Origin: Crocodylus rhombifer
Lineage: Eukaryota; Chordata; Crocodylia; Crocodylidae
Reading direction: 5' to 3'
Length of the DNA stretch: 64,000 nt
NCBI GenBank assembly: GCA_038503035.1
Contig: JAVSML010024335.1
Span: 831,265 to 895,264, forward strand
Positions 44,636 through 55,112 of this stretch are shown here, in pieces. How positions within the stretch are numbered: the stretch's first letter is position 1; every line of letters begins with the position of its first letter. The notes beneath the pieces are model-generated. The model saw only the letters and a program-made list of their open reading frames with translations. It searched no databases and was not told the origin of the DNA. A program made the position numbers and the translations under genes.

Positions 44636-44962
44636 ACACAGATTTGTTTTCCTGGTTAAAAACAAACACCTTACCCAGAAATCCTTGAACAGTCATTTGA
44701 ATGTTGAGCTCCTGAAGGATAAAATCTTACACTGCCGATGCTGCACAGCCAGGAGATTTCAATGTGTCCTGCAGGCTACCTCAGTCTGCCTGAAGAGAGA
44801 TGGCGGCAATGTAAAGGGCGACCTGATTGGCTGACCCAAACTGTTCAGGGTCATCCAGTGGCTCCCTGCAGCACAATGTGGAGATTGTGAAGGGAACATT
44901 CTCTTCTCCTTGGTCATCTGAAGAAGTAGAGTCCAACCTGAGTGGCACACTGTCTCCCAGGG
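44636..44962. other. Unique sequence
   Basis: No gene or repeat recognised. Confidence 0.45.
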
Positions 44963-44993
44963 TCTGTGTTTGTGTGTGTGTGTGGGGGGGGGT
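44963..44993 (+). repeat. (TG)n followed by G run
   Basis: About eight TG units lead into nine or ten consecutive G, then GTAGGTG. Confidence 0.85.
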
Positions 44994-47761
44994 AGGTGTT
45001 GCAACACCTGGAGAAGGTGGGGGATTGTGCTGTGGCTTCTCTTAGAAGTAAATTTGTATGGAAATTCACTCTCCTAAAAGAAACTCTTCTGGGAGTGATT
45101 TAACCCTGATTATTTCCAAGTTATTTTTCTCCCAGAATGGCCCCATTGTTGCTCTTTGAGAAAAATCCTGAATGTCTGTACTCTCATGGCTTATACTGGG
45201 AGAGCAGCAGCTCTTTGAGAAGAAGATAAATGTCTGTACATGGCTATAATTACTTACACAGGGCCACAGGCAGCTCCCATTCTTCACATACCTAGTCTCA
45301 TTGCTTGAATTCTTCATATCTCTAGATTGGAATTGGGCTGTTGTAGAAATACATCTGCAAATCTTTTAGCTTTAGTCCCCATAGTAAGGCAAATATCCGT
45401 TATAAAAGACATGTACAAATAAAATTGAGTAAGGACCAGAGAATCTGTCACAGAAAGTATAAAATTAATGTTTTCCTATTTCTTTATATTATCTTCCAGT
45501 CCTGCCTTTTTTTTTATTTTTGCAGTGTTAATCAGAACTGTGCAGGGTAAACGGTGTTTTGTTTATAACTGATCAACAGTGTCAGATTGGTAATTAAATA
45601 TTTATCTTGTTGTGTATCTATTAAGCTGCATAAATGACTAAATAGTATTTAGTCTGGTTTCTACTTTATCACAAAAAATTGTTCAGAGTTATTATTTTGT
45701 TAAACAGAACGTATTTACAGACTCTTCTATTTTATCTTAATGTACTATTGTAATTAAGTGAACTGTTGGCAGACAGTCAATCCCCATGGGTCCCATAGTT
45801 CTAACAACAAACATTTTTCCCCTCATGTTTCTTTATTAAGTTGAAATATCATATTGACAGGTATATTTTACATGTCATATGTAAAAGTCTTTGCTGGGAA
45901 ATGAAGATACCAATGAAGAAATAAAGTGCCACAAGGTATATTCTATGCCTAATTATTCACAAACATATTACTTATCCATTTGATAATCTTTAAATAACAT
46001 TTTCTGAATGTTCATACCAACAATAAGACTAGGCATCAAGGTATAGTCTGATTTCCTCCAGTGGAGAGGAGACAACAATGACACTATGGCATGTAATGGC
46101 TGGTGTTAATTTAGCCATTGCTGCATGCTAGAGGAAATAGAATCATGTCCAGTTCCTCCCTATATCAATAGTGACAGTGCTCATGTATCAGTTAATTTTA
46201 GAGCAGTTGTTAGGGTGTTCTAATTTAGGCTAGGGATTGAATCTTGCTGGCACAGCCAACTCAGGAAGTGAGGTTCCAGGATGGAGAGACTCTCTTCTGC
46301 ATTAGGCTAGAGTTTAAACTATTGTACTGTTGCAAATCTGCATAACATTGGCTACCAGTCAAATAAAGTTATAATGTCTCCTTCAGACAATGTAAGTTAG
46401 AACAAACCTTAAGGTGTTCTACAATTACTTGAGAGACCAGCCCCGTGCAAAGTGAGCAAATCCTAAGAAATAAGTGCTTTAAATCTACCTATGCTTACAA
46501 TCCCTCCTGAGCAGCACTGAAGAATTTGGCAAAATGAATGTGTGCACCATACTAGTATTCTGATTTAGCAGCATTCAGTAGCTACTGTGTGCTCACTTGG
46601 CGTAGACAAAAAGGAGGACATAAAATGCTGCAAGACAGTAGAGAAAAGCCTAGCATGTCAGACATTGTCTTGTGTATCTTTATTGCTCTCTCGATCCTTT
46701 AGTAGGCTATTTATCTCAATATGCTGGCTTTAAAACAGCCATGCTAAATTATTACTTCAGATGAAAGAGCCCAAAGAACATCATCACTGTAGGATAATGA
46801 AACATTTAAAGTAGCAGGCAGAGATAGCAGACTGAACCCCTGGATCTTTATGCCAACCATCCAATGGTACAGTGACTTTGACCTCTCTTTCTGTGAGTTC
46901 AAATGATTCTCGGTGAATGCTCTTAAAGGAGTTGCGAAGAAGGTTCTTTTAGTTGTCTTCCTGCTACCTATTTGTTAAAGCAGCCTTGGGGTAGAGATGA
47001 CTGAATACATAAAATAAGTATTAGTGAATTTTTCACTAACAAAGCTGTTAATTTTCTATCCCTGCTTTATTCAGTGATTTCTGAGTATTCAGGTATAAAA
47101 CATTTTAGTCATATTTATTTGCCAAAAGCAAAACTGACATTAATAATATGACAAAATAATACGTTTGATTTTAATCACAATATATGAACTTTCAATACTT
47201 GTTATCTGTTTATTGTTTACACCCATGTATATATAATAAGGGTTATGGATAATTTGGAATCAGGAAAGGGCTGCTTTCTATTTAAGCTTACAGGACTCAG
47301 TATCAAGATAACCTCTTTGTCCAACCCTACAGTACAGTCAGTAAAGGAGAACTGTAAATATGCATAGTAAATATATTTCTTGACTGTCCCTCCAATTTTT
47401 CAGTAAACTATTCATCACTTATAGACAGTATATTTGTAAAGATCAGAACTATTTACAGTAAAATTTATTCACTCTGAGTAATTTGTTCACACCTGAGGAT
47501 CACTTCTTTAAAAATTAAAGGGGGATTTTAAGTGTACAAAAATATTTCTCTTATAAATGTTTGTCGATTATACGGTAAGTTAAGTCCATGGTTTCACAAA
47601 ATGTCATTGATGACTCAAATTTAGGCATGCAACCTTTCTTGTGGACTGTTTTTTTTCCCCTTTTAAATAAACCTTTATGCCCCTATACTACATATAAGTG
47701 CCCAAGGAGGCCTATGTACATAGATACCTTTAATTACTGTAATCTCTGATCACCTTATATT
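44994..47761. other. AT-rich, repeat-poor sequence
   Basis: No gene, MITE or LINE is recognised over 2.8 kb. Confidence 0.45.
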
Positions 47762-47890
47762 CAGTCATGAATTATAGCCTCATAACAACCTTGTGAGTTT
47801 TTCCCATTTTTAGAGATGGGAAACTGATGCCTAGGGCAAATTAAATGACTTGTCCATGGTCAAATTGGAAGTCTGTAGTCAGGAATATAA
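47762..47890 (-). repeat. MIR/CORE-SINE remnant
   Basis: 'cctcataacaaccttgtgag', 'cccatttttagagatgggaaactgatg', 'aaatgacttgtccatggtcaaat' and 'tggaagtctgtagtcaggaatataac' follow, in order, the reverse complement of the MIR core ('cctcacaacaaccctatgag', 'cccattttacagatgaggaaactgagg', 'taacttgcccaaggtcaca', 'gtggcagagccgggattcgaac'). An ancient amniote SINE. Confidence 0.75.
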
Positions 47891-49980
47891 CACAGTTTTT
47901 CTTGGTATGAATCACGTACCCTACTTATTATCCATTCTTGGAGGCAACTTTGTTTAAAGCCAGTGTATAAATGGTAGAAAACCTCATTCCCTTTAAGTCT
48001 CTTGCCTAAAAATGGAAAAAGAAAATTGAACGTTATATTATTTTCATTTAGAGTAGGTACAAAAAATCCATCAGGAGATTAAAGAGTCCACACTTTTATC
48101 AATGAGAAAACATCCTTAGTAGCTGGTATTCATCACAATGTGTTCTCTTTTTCCCAATATCATCTGTGTCTTAGCCTGGCTGGCAAATTGGCATCCTGCT
48201 GTTCATTATTTGTGAGAGCGAATTCCAATCAGCCATGGCAGGCATTGTGAAAGTTTCCTGGTAGCAAGAAGTTGATTTAAGTCAAGATGCAAGGGGCTTA
48301 TCTTATTCCAAAGTCCAGGGAATATCACAAATTTCCTGAGATGGCTCACCTATACAGAGAAGAGGAGGCAGAACTCTATAAATGTCTGAGAAGCAGTAAC
48401 TGCTCACTGTACCGCTTTGGGATCTGCCTAAAAGGAATTGTCAAAGCCAGCTGAGTGAAATTATTGTTGATCACCCTGAGCCTGCTCATGTGGCAGATGA
48501 AACCAATGGTAAAACTTCAACTTGACTTTGCTACTTTAGGATCAAGTGCCACACCAAGAAACAGGAGTTTCTACTATATACATAATTTTTTTTATTGGGT
48601 TACAATATAGCTTCCAATAGAACTTAGCTTTGATGGTTTGTGAAAACTGTCATTATTTTAGTAACAACTGCTGGGAGGAACTATTGGGTTAATATGACAA
48701 TATTAGCTGCACCTAGGAATGATATATTTCCACAACCTTGTTAGCTGCCTGATCTGGATTCTTGGAAAATAGCTTGACTGAGCCATAAGGAAGACTGAAA
48801 TTATGAAAATGCATTAGAAATGTGTTGTAAATCACTCATAATTGAGTTTGAGAGATGATTACAATGTCAGTATTGATGGAGAAAAGCATTCAGAGCAAAA
48901 AGTCTTCTAGAGTTTTTTCTTATCTTTTATTATAGTGTAAGCCTAGATTTTGTATCTAAATGGTATGAATGGGTAGAGAATATGCTGTCTTCCTCTGGAA
49001 ATACATAATTTGAAGTCCACTTTTTAAATAATTTTTTTAAATTGAATTTTGCATCTATAAAAACCATACTTTTTAAAATTTCCATTATTCTGCCTCAAGT
49101 TTCTTTGCTACTAGTTGTACTCATAAGATGAGTTGAACATCTTTTGGGAAAAGATTTTTTGTCTTTGGGGAAGGTTAAAGTTTCCAGTAGTGACATGGCT
49201 GTTGAAATTCCAATGACAGTATATTCAGCCATCTTACTCCTTGATCAGTCTTTCCTGTTCACAGTTCTAAAACTACCTGAGTTCCCCACTATAAAGTAAA
49301 ATGATAACTTTCTCTGGAGGGAAGAATAGCTGAGGCATGAAAACTCTCTCATCATCATACAGTAGAATTGCCCTGTTGAATACTCTTTGGGGTCATGTTT
49401 GCCTATCTCAGTAATTGCCTGAAGGCACGGTTTGCTGCAGTATTAAATGGACTTCAGGAAGGGCAGGTAGGGGTGAAGTAGGTGAATATTAAAAAAAGTG
49501 GAAAGGAAGGGGGCTGCCAGATTTTATAAACAGTTCCATTCTTCTAATGTAGAGCGATTGGAAAAAGCAGAACTACTAAATGCAGGAAATGGTTTTGAAA
49601 TAATACAATTTTCTGGATACAACAAAAGGCAATGTTAAAAGAAATTACTTATCAACTTAATACAGTAATAGGAAAAATAAATAGATCTGTAAAGTGGGTT
49701 AAAAATAGAGCTGTCTTGTTTAGCTTTCATTTCCATGATAAAAGAACAAACATAGATGGGATCCATAGTTCGATTCTATCTTTAAAATAATTTTCTAGCA
49801 AATTACTTAAAAAGACATCATAAAAACAAATGTGCTGCCTTTGGTGCAGTTGTGAATATATTTTGTAGGTACAGCTAAGTCTCAAGTCATATTACGCATG
49901 TTAAAATGAAAAATTTCCCTTCACAGCCAGGTTTTTTCTTCCTGTTTGTAAAGAAATCCTAATACTCCACCTAATGATTG
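47891..49980. other. AT-rich, repeat-poor sequence
   Basis: No gene or repeat recognised. Confidence 0.45.
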
Positions 49981-49984
49981 ATTG

Positions 49985-50110
49985 TCAGAGAAACAATTGT
50001 AGTATCACATCAGAAAATTATTGTAATTTCATTGTTTGCATCTGGAGAGGATCTAATTATAAACAATTGTGATGAAAAATCCTTACTTCCAAAAGATTAT
50101 GCACAATTGC
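49985..50110. promoter_or_regulatory. SOX/POU/homeodomain-like motif cluster (candidate enhancer core)
   Basis: Two exact AAACAATTGT words (49991-50000 and 50061-50070) contain the SOX-type palindrome ACAATTGT, exactly 70 bp apart. Between them, CATTGTTTGCAT (50030-50041) overlaps a SOX half-site and an octamer-like TTTGCAT. TAATTATA lies just before the second SOX word, and a further CACAATTGC is at 50102. The words are seen; regulatory function is inference, and such short AT-rich words also arise by chance. Confidence 0.3.
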
Positions 50111-51573
50111 TTAGTGGTTAAAGAAACTATATATTCATTATTACTCGACAGTTACAATGAATCCATATTTTAAGTACATTATATACTGGCCATATTCTGG
50201 TGGCCTACCTGAAATGCTATTTAAATTTTTCAACAGCTACCAAGCTCCAGGTCCTAAACAACTTGGTACATTAAACAATTCTATAACAAAACTAGGGTGT
50301 GAGTCTATTTTGATATCCTAAACACCAATTTTGGACTATTCTGCAGCTGTGGAATCACGAAATGGATTGTGTGATCCACACATTATTCTGACTGTTGGAT
50401 TCTCCCTGCTTTAGTTCTGGATCCTCCCTTCAATGAAACATAATAATTGATTCACTGTAATGATTATTGATTCACCATAACTATTTTTGTCTCTATTTTT
50501 TCTTTCCTTTCTACCTTTTCCTTCCTCAGCTCATTCCTGCACTTCTTTGTGTGGGGATAATATATTTGAATAAGTTTTTAAAAAGTTATAACACTCGGTT
50601 AAATTTAACATCAGCAAAAATGGTTGAAGGCAGAGATAGTTTGATGTGGAGGTTGCATAGTGGAGGGATTGCTCATTTGAAGTAAATTTGGATTCGCCTC
50701 TGGCATATATATGTCCTAAATAATAAACACATATGCCTCCAAGGTTGTTCTTGCCCAATTAAATCCTTTCACTCTGTAAGTGCCACTGCTAGCTTCTCAA
50801 CCTCATGTCATTACATAGCATTTTTCGTAACCTACTTAGCGGAGAGGCCGTGGCTTTTTTTATCAGTATATTTGAGCAGATATAATTGAAAAGCCTGATT
50901 AAATGCAATAAACCCAAGGCAGTGCAACAAGAGTCAGAGTCACACAACATTAATGTGTCTTAATAACACTCAAATGAAGTAAAATATTCCATTGTGAAAA
51001 ACAAAATGAAAACTAATTTAAGACCACTGAGTTTTAAAGAGACCAGATGCTCAGATGGTATCAATTGGTGTAGCTCCATTAGGCCTAGCTTTTTAATTTT
51101 TTTCTAAATAGCAATTTAAAACATATTAGAAATAAACAGAAAATAGAGATAGGCATTTAAGTAGCGACAGGCACAGTATGTGTAGGCTTTTAATATTCCC
51201 TGTAATATAGCTATCCTGTAGGTACAAATTGCACATGCTGTTATCTTACATTTATTGGTAGATGTGCTCTACAGTTGCACACATGAGATCTTTTTGCTTT
51301 GGTAGCATTTTAATATACTTCTCTGTCACGCAGCGATTGTTTTCCAGCCAGAAAAACATAACAGGGTAACATTAAATGTAGTAATTTTTGCATTTGTGTC
51401 CTTATGACTTCAGGGTTTAATAAATGAACACAGTCAGTCCCTCTTTCCATTGTTAACCTGAATTCTTTATTATAAATAGTATGTTTCCATATTTCCTTTT
51501 AAATAAAGAATAGCTTTAATAATTTCTGACATTTTATAGCTGCTATAAATATGCCGTTTATCTAAAAACATTA
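50111..51573. other. AT-rich, repeat-poor sequence
   Basis: No gene recognised. 'ggtatcaattggtgtagctccatta' near 51058 resembles half of a common palindromic amniote repeat. Confidence 0.45.
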
Positions 51574-52023
51574 TAAGGCATGTCCCCATGCAGGAACATG
51601 CATTCCCTGGAGCCAACTAGCAGTGGCACATATTTGGGAAACACCCATGTACGAGTGCTCTGCAGTGCAGTAAGTTACTCCAGATGGGGTAAGGGAGGTT
51701 GGGGCCAGCACCTGGACTGGCCACCGCCTTACCTAGGGTCCTGGGAGCCTCCCAGGGCTCCAGCAGAGGTGATCAGAGCACATACAGCCTGGCTGGCAGC
51801 CAGAACCTGGCTCTGACTGGCCAGGCTCCAGTTTCAGATGGCACACGCTGCTGCCATTTGTGCTGCCCTGCTTTTTTCTGGTGTAGGTTTTTTTGGCACT
51901 GGGATCTCCTGGTGTCAAAATAATGCACCATACTGCATGTTAGCAGCATGGTGAATGCCTGCATGTGGCATGTGCAGTATGCACCACCGCAAACGGCACG
52001 TGCACACTTGTGAGGAAGTGCCT
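51574..52023. mobile_element. MITE-like element, family E
   Basis: Starts AGGCATGTCCCCATGCAGGA and ends CACACTTGTGAGGAAGTGCCT, imperfect inverted termini. The interior is GC-rich, with CTGGCTGGCAGCCAG-type palindromic words and TAGCAGTGGCACATATTTG shared with the partial copy at 12405. Overlapping frames on both strands are not genes. Confidence 0.6.
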
Positions 52024-52837
52024 ATAGTGTCTGTTAAATAAATTCCTCACTACCACTGAATAGAATGTATAATTATTAGAAGTAGAGACCTGCAAGATAA
52101 AGTTATGTCATAATACTTTCTACTTATATCATTCCATACATGGCAAATTTTTAAAATGTTTTGCAAGAATCAACAAATAAAGCATTCCCTATTCACCTTT
52201 TGGCAGATAAGTTTTGCTACAGTGCCTATTTACAAGGAGCTGAAAATGTTTGTGGGACTTCTCGCAATATTTCTATTTGTTCTCATTTAGAAGTGAATAC
52301 TTCTGAGAATTGAAGAAATGCTAATAATCAGATCTCATATGCAAATTATTCCTTCCCAATGCTTATTGCGCATAACCCCCCTCCCCCCAAAAAATCTTTT
52401 TCTGACATCAGTTTCCTTTCACAATGGTATCTTAAAATACAGATGATTGGTCTCATTGATCATATGGTGGTGTTAATCATTATCAGCAATCCCTTGATTC
52501 AAGGAAGGTCTTTGCCACAGGCTGGGTCCTGAGGTGACTTCAGAGTCCATTTCTTGAGCCACAGATCCATACACAGAAGTTGCAGGTCTCTGCAGGAGAG
52601 AGTCAGCTGTAGCTAGGATTCCTCTCCTTTTCCTTCCTCTACCCTCTCTTCTCCTCTTTGATGGAAAGATGATTTACTTCCGGCTGCTACTTGGTTGAGG
52701 TTGTGATACCATTGGAATTGGTTAACAGCAAACAACTGGTCTTTGTATTTCCAACCTGGATGACTGAATCAGAAATGTGAACTGAATCAAACCTTTGCCT
52801 TTTGAATAAATACTATCTTTATTGATATAATACATAA
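52024..52837. other. AT-rich unique sequence
   Basis: No gene or repeat recognised. Confidence 0.5.
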
Positions 52838-54058
52838 ATTCATAGTCATCGATTGTAAAGGGCTAGAAGGGACCTCACAAGATCATCGGGTCCAGCCACC
52901 CTGTACAAGGCAGGAAAGACAATTTGGGTCAGGTGACCCCAGTGAGGTGACCATCCAGTCTCCTTTTAAAGATTTCCAGAGTAGGTGATTGCACCACCTC
53001 TGGAGGGAGTTCATTCCACAGTCTGAACACCCTGGTTGTGAAGAAATTTTTCCTAGTGTTAAGCCTGAAACAGTCTTTGAGGAGTTGGTGACCATTACCC
53101 CTGGTTTTCCCCCAGGGTGCCCTGGTGAACAATTGTTCACTGAGTTCTTGATATATTCCCCTGATATAGTGGTAAGCTGCTACCAAGTCCCCTCTCATCC
53201 TTTTCTTTTTTAGGCTGAAGAGACCCAAGTCCTTCAGCCTTTTCTTGTATGGCTTGCCTTGCAAGTCTCTGATCATATGGGTGGCTCTTCTCTGGACTTT
53301 CTCAGGCTTTTCCATGTCCTTGTTGAAGTGCAGTGCCCAGAACTGGATGCAGTACTTCAGCTGTGGCCTCACCAATGCTGAGTAAAGTGGAAGAATCACT
53401 TTCTTAGTTTTGCTCGAGAAGCATCGGTTGATTCATGTCAGAGTAAGTATTGTTTGCCCTACTAGCTACCACATCGTACTGATGGCTCATGTTTATACTC
53501 TTGTCTATTTTTGCCCCTAGGTCCTTTTTAGTCATGCTGCTAGTCAGTTTGGCACCACCTAGCCTGTAAGTATATTGGGGATTGTTCATCCACAGATGGA
53601 GCACTTTACACTTCTCAATGTTGAACTTCACCTGGTTCTGATCCACCCAATTTGCAGGCCTATCTAGGTCTACCTGTATCTGCAGCCTATTTTCAAGTGT
53701 GACCACACTCTCCCATAATTTGGAGTTGTTCATGAACATGGCCAGTGAGCTCTTCACCCCCACATCTAAATCATTGATAAAGACATTGAAAAGTACTGGA
53801 TCAAGTACAGACTCCTGAGGGACACCACTGGCCACTTCTCACCAGTATGACACAGATCCATTCATTAGAACTCTCTGGGTCCTACCCCACAGCCAATTTC
53901 CTACTCACCTAACTGTCGAGCAGTTAAGCTCACAGTCAACCAATTTTCCCATGAGAACATCATGGGGTACCAGATCACAGGCCTTTTGGAAGTCTAGGTA
54001 TACAATGTTGACCTCTCTCTTGTCCAGGTGGTGAGTTAATCCAAAGCTGTGTAAATGC
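52838..54058 (-). pseudogene. Old CR1 LINE copy, 5'-truncated, catalytic box lost
   Basis: Minus-strand CR1. The frame 53835-53404 encodes SGVPQESVLDPVLFNVFIND, FMNNSKLW where FADDTK is expected, and VKFNIEKCKVLHLWMNNPQ. The next frame, 53399-52929, encodes [20 protein letters not shown] through to FKRRLDGHLTGVT. The catalytic aspartates are therefore replaced, and a frameshift near 53400 separates the two halves. Upstream, to about 54058, CR1 sequence continues without an open frame. The 3' end is the complement of AGTCATCGATTGTAAAGGGCTAG. It belongs to a different, older subfamily than the 34.6-kb copy. Confidence 0.9.
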
Positions 54059-54671
54059 AAAAATTAAAACTAGTAACAATTGGGGGTTTGCGGGGTGGAC
54101 GAGAAGTAAAATTCCTTGGAAATTATTTTTGTTACTATAAAAAAAATCACTAAAATCTACAAACTGAATCTTTACAGGTCTTCCTGCAGTGCACTGAAGG
54201 TTAATTTTTCTCAGGTTACTGGGGTAGGATGTTCATCTAGAATAAAGCTATCAGGAATAATGAAAAGGGTACAGTCACAAAGGAGAAAGTAAATGTGTTG
54301 ATCACCACTATGACTCTTTCTCTTACTGACTCTATAGTTCAATATTACTTACTGAAGTTAATTTATTAAACTATTCTATTATTTCTGCTATCTTTGCTGC
54401 TATCCTAGAATTTGTCTATATCCTGCTTACAAAACAACTTGTAAAAAATATCAGGTTAGTTGCTATTTTGAGAAAATCAAGGACATTACTGAATAAACAA
54501 AAGATGTTCACTTTTCTTCCACTTGCTTTTATTTTTATTGTTGTTGTTGTTAGTAGTATTAATATGGATATTTAAAATGAAATAAAAGAATAAAGAGCAA
54601 TAATTTTCTCATATGGAATAACAGTCACCTTCATTTATATTATATTGGTGTATTATCTCTCATAATTCACC
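54059..54671. other. AT-rich unique sequence
   Basis: Holds a short (GTT)n run at 54537-54552. No gene or repeat recognised. Confidence 0.5.
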
Positions 54672-54800
54672 TAAATTGTAAGTTCTTTAGGGCAGAAACT
54701 CATTATTTCTCCATTTGTAAATCACTGACGACCATGGGATTTTAGCTCAGAGTGTGGCCTTAGGTCCTATGCAAGTATAAATAAGTTATAATAAAATACG
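54672..54800 (+). repeat. SINE/L2-like 3' tail
   Basis: 'ttgtaagttctttagggcagaaactcatta', then 'tttgtaaatcactgacgacc' and 'ggccttaggtcctatgcaagtataaataa' follow the amniote pattern 'ctgtaagctctttggggcaggga..tttgtacagcgcctagcac..gctcctaggcgctaccgtaatacaaataa'. Diverged but colinear. Confidence 0.65.
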
Positions 54801-55098
54801 TAGGTAAAAAGGGGTCAGATTTTAGAAATATTGGTTACCACTCTGAGCACTTGCCCAGTCTTACTGAGCATTTCAGTAAGATTCTCATGTGACAAAATGC
54901 TTGTGGAGGGGTGTAAGGGCTCCAGAATCTATCCTATGCAAACAAGTGCCAATGTGAAGCCACTGCATCTGGGTGTTACTTCTGTTTTACAGGAAACATC
55001 ATTGGAATGCCATAAGTACCATGGCAGTGCTGTCTCTATACAAACTTTGTGATACTCCAAGAGCCTCTATTTCCATTACATTGTTCATTCCCAAGCTA
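54801..55098. other. Unique sequence left of foldback element
   Basis: No gene or repeat recognised. Confidence 0.45.
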
Positions 55099-55112
55099 CC
55101 ATGCAAGGAAAC
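55099..55112. repeat. 14-bp direct repeat, left (probable target-site duplication)
   Basis: CCATGCAAGGAAAC, repeated exactly at 57982-57995 on the far side of the foldback element. Confidence 0.8.
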
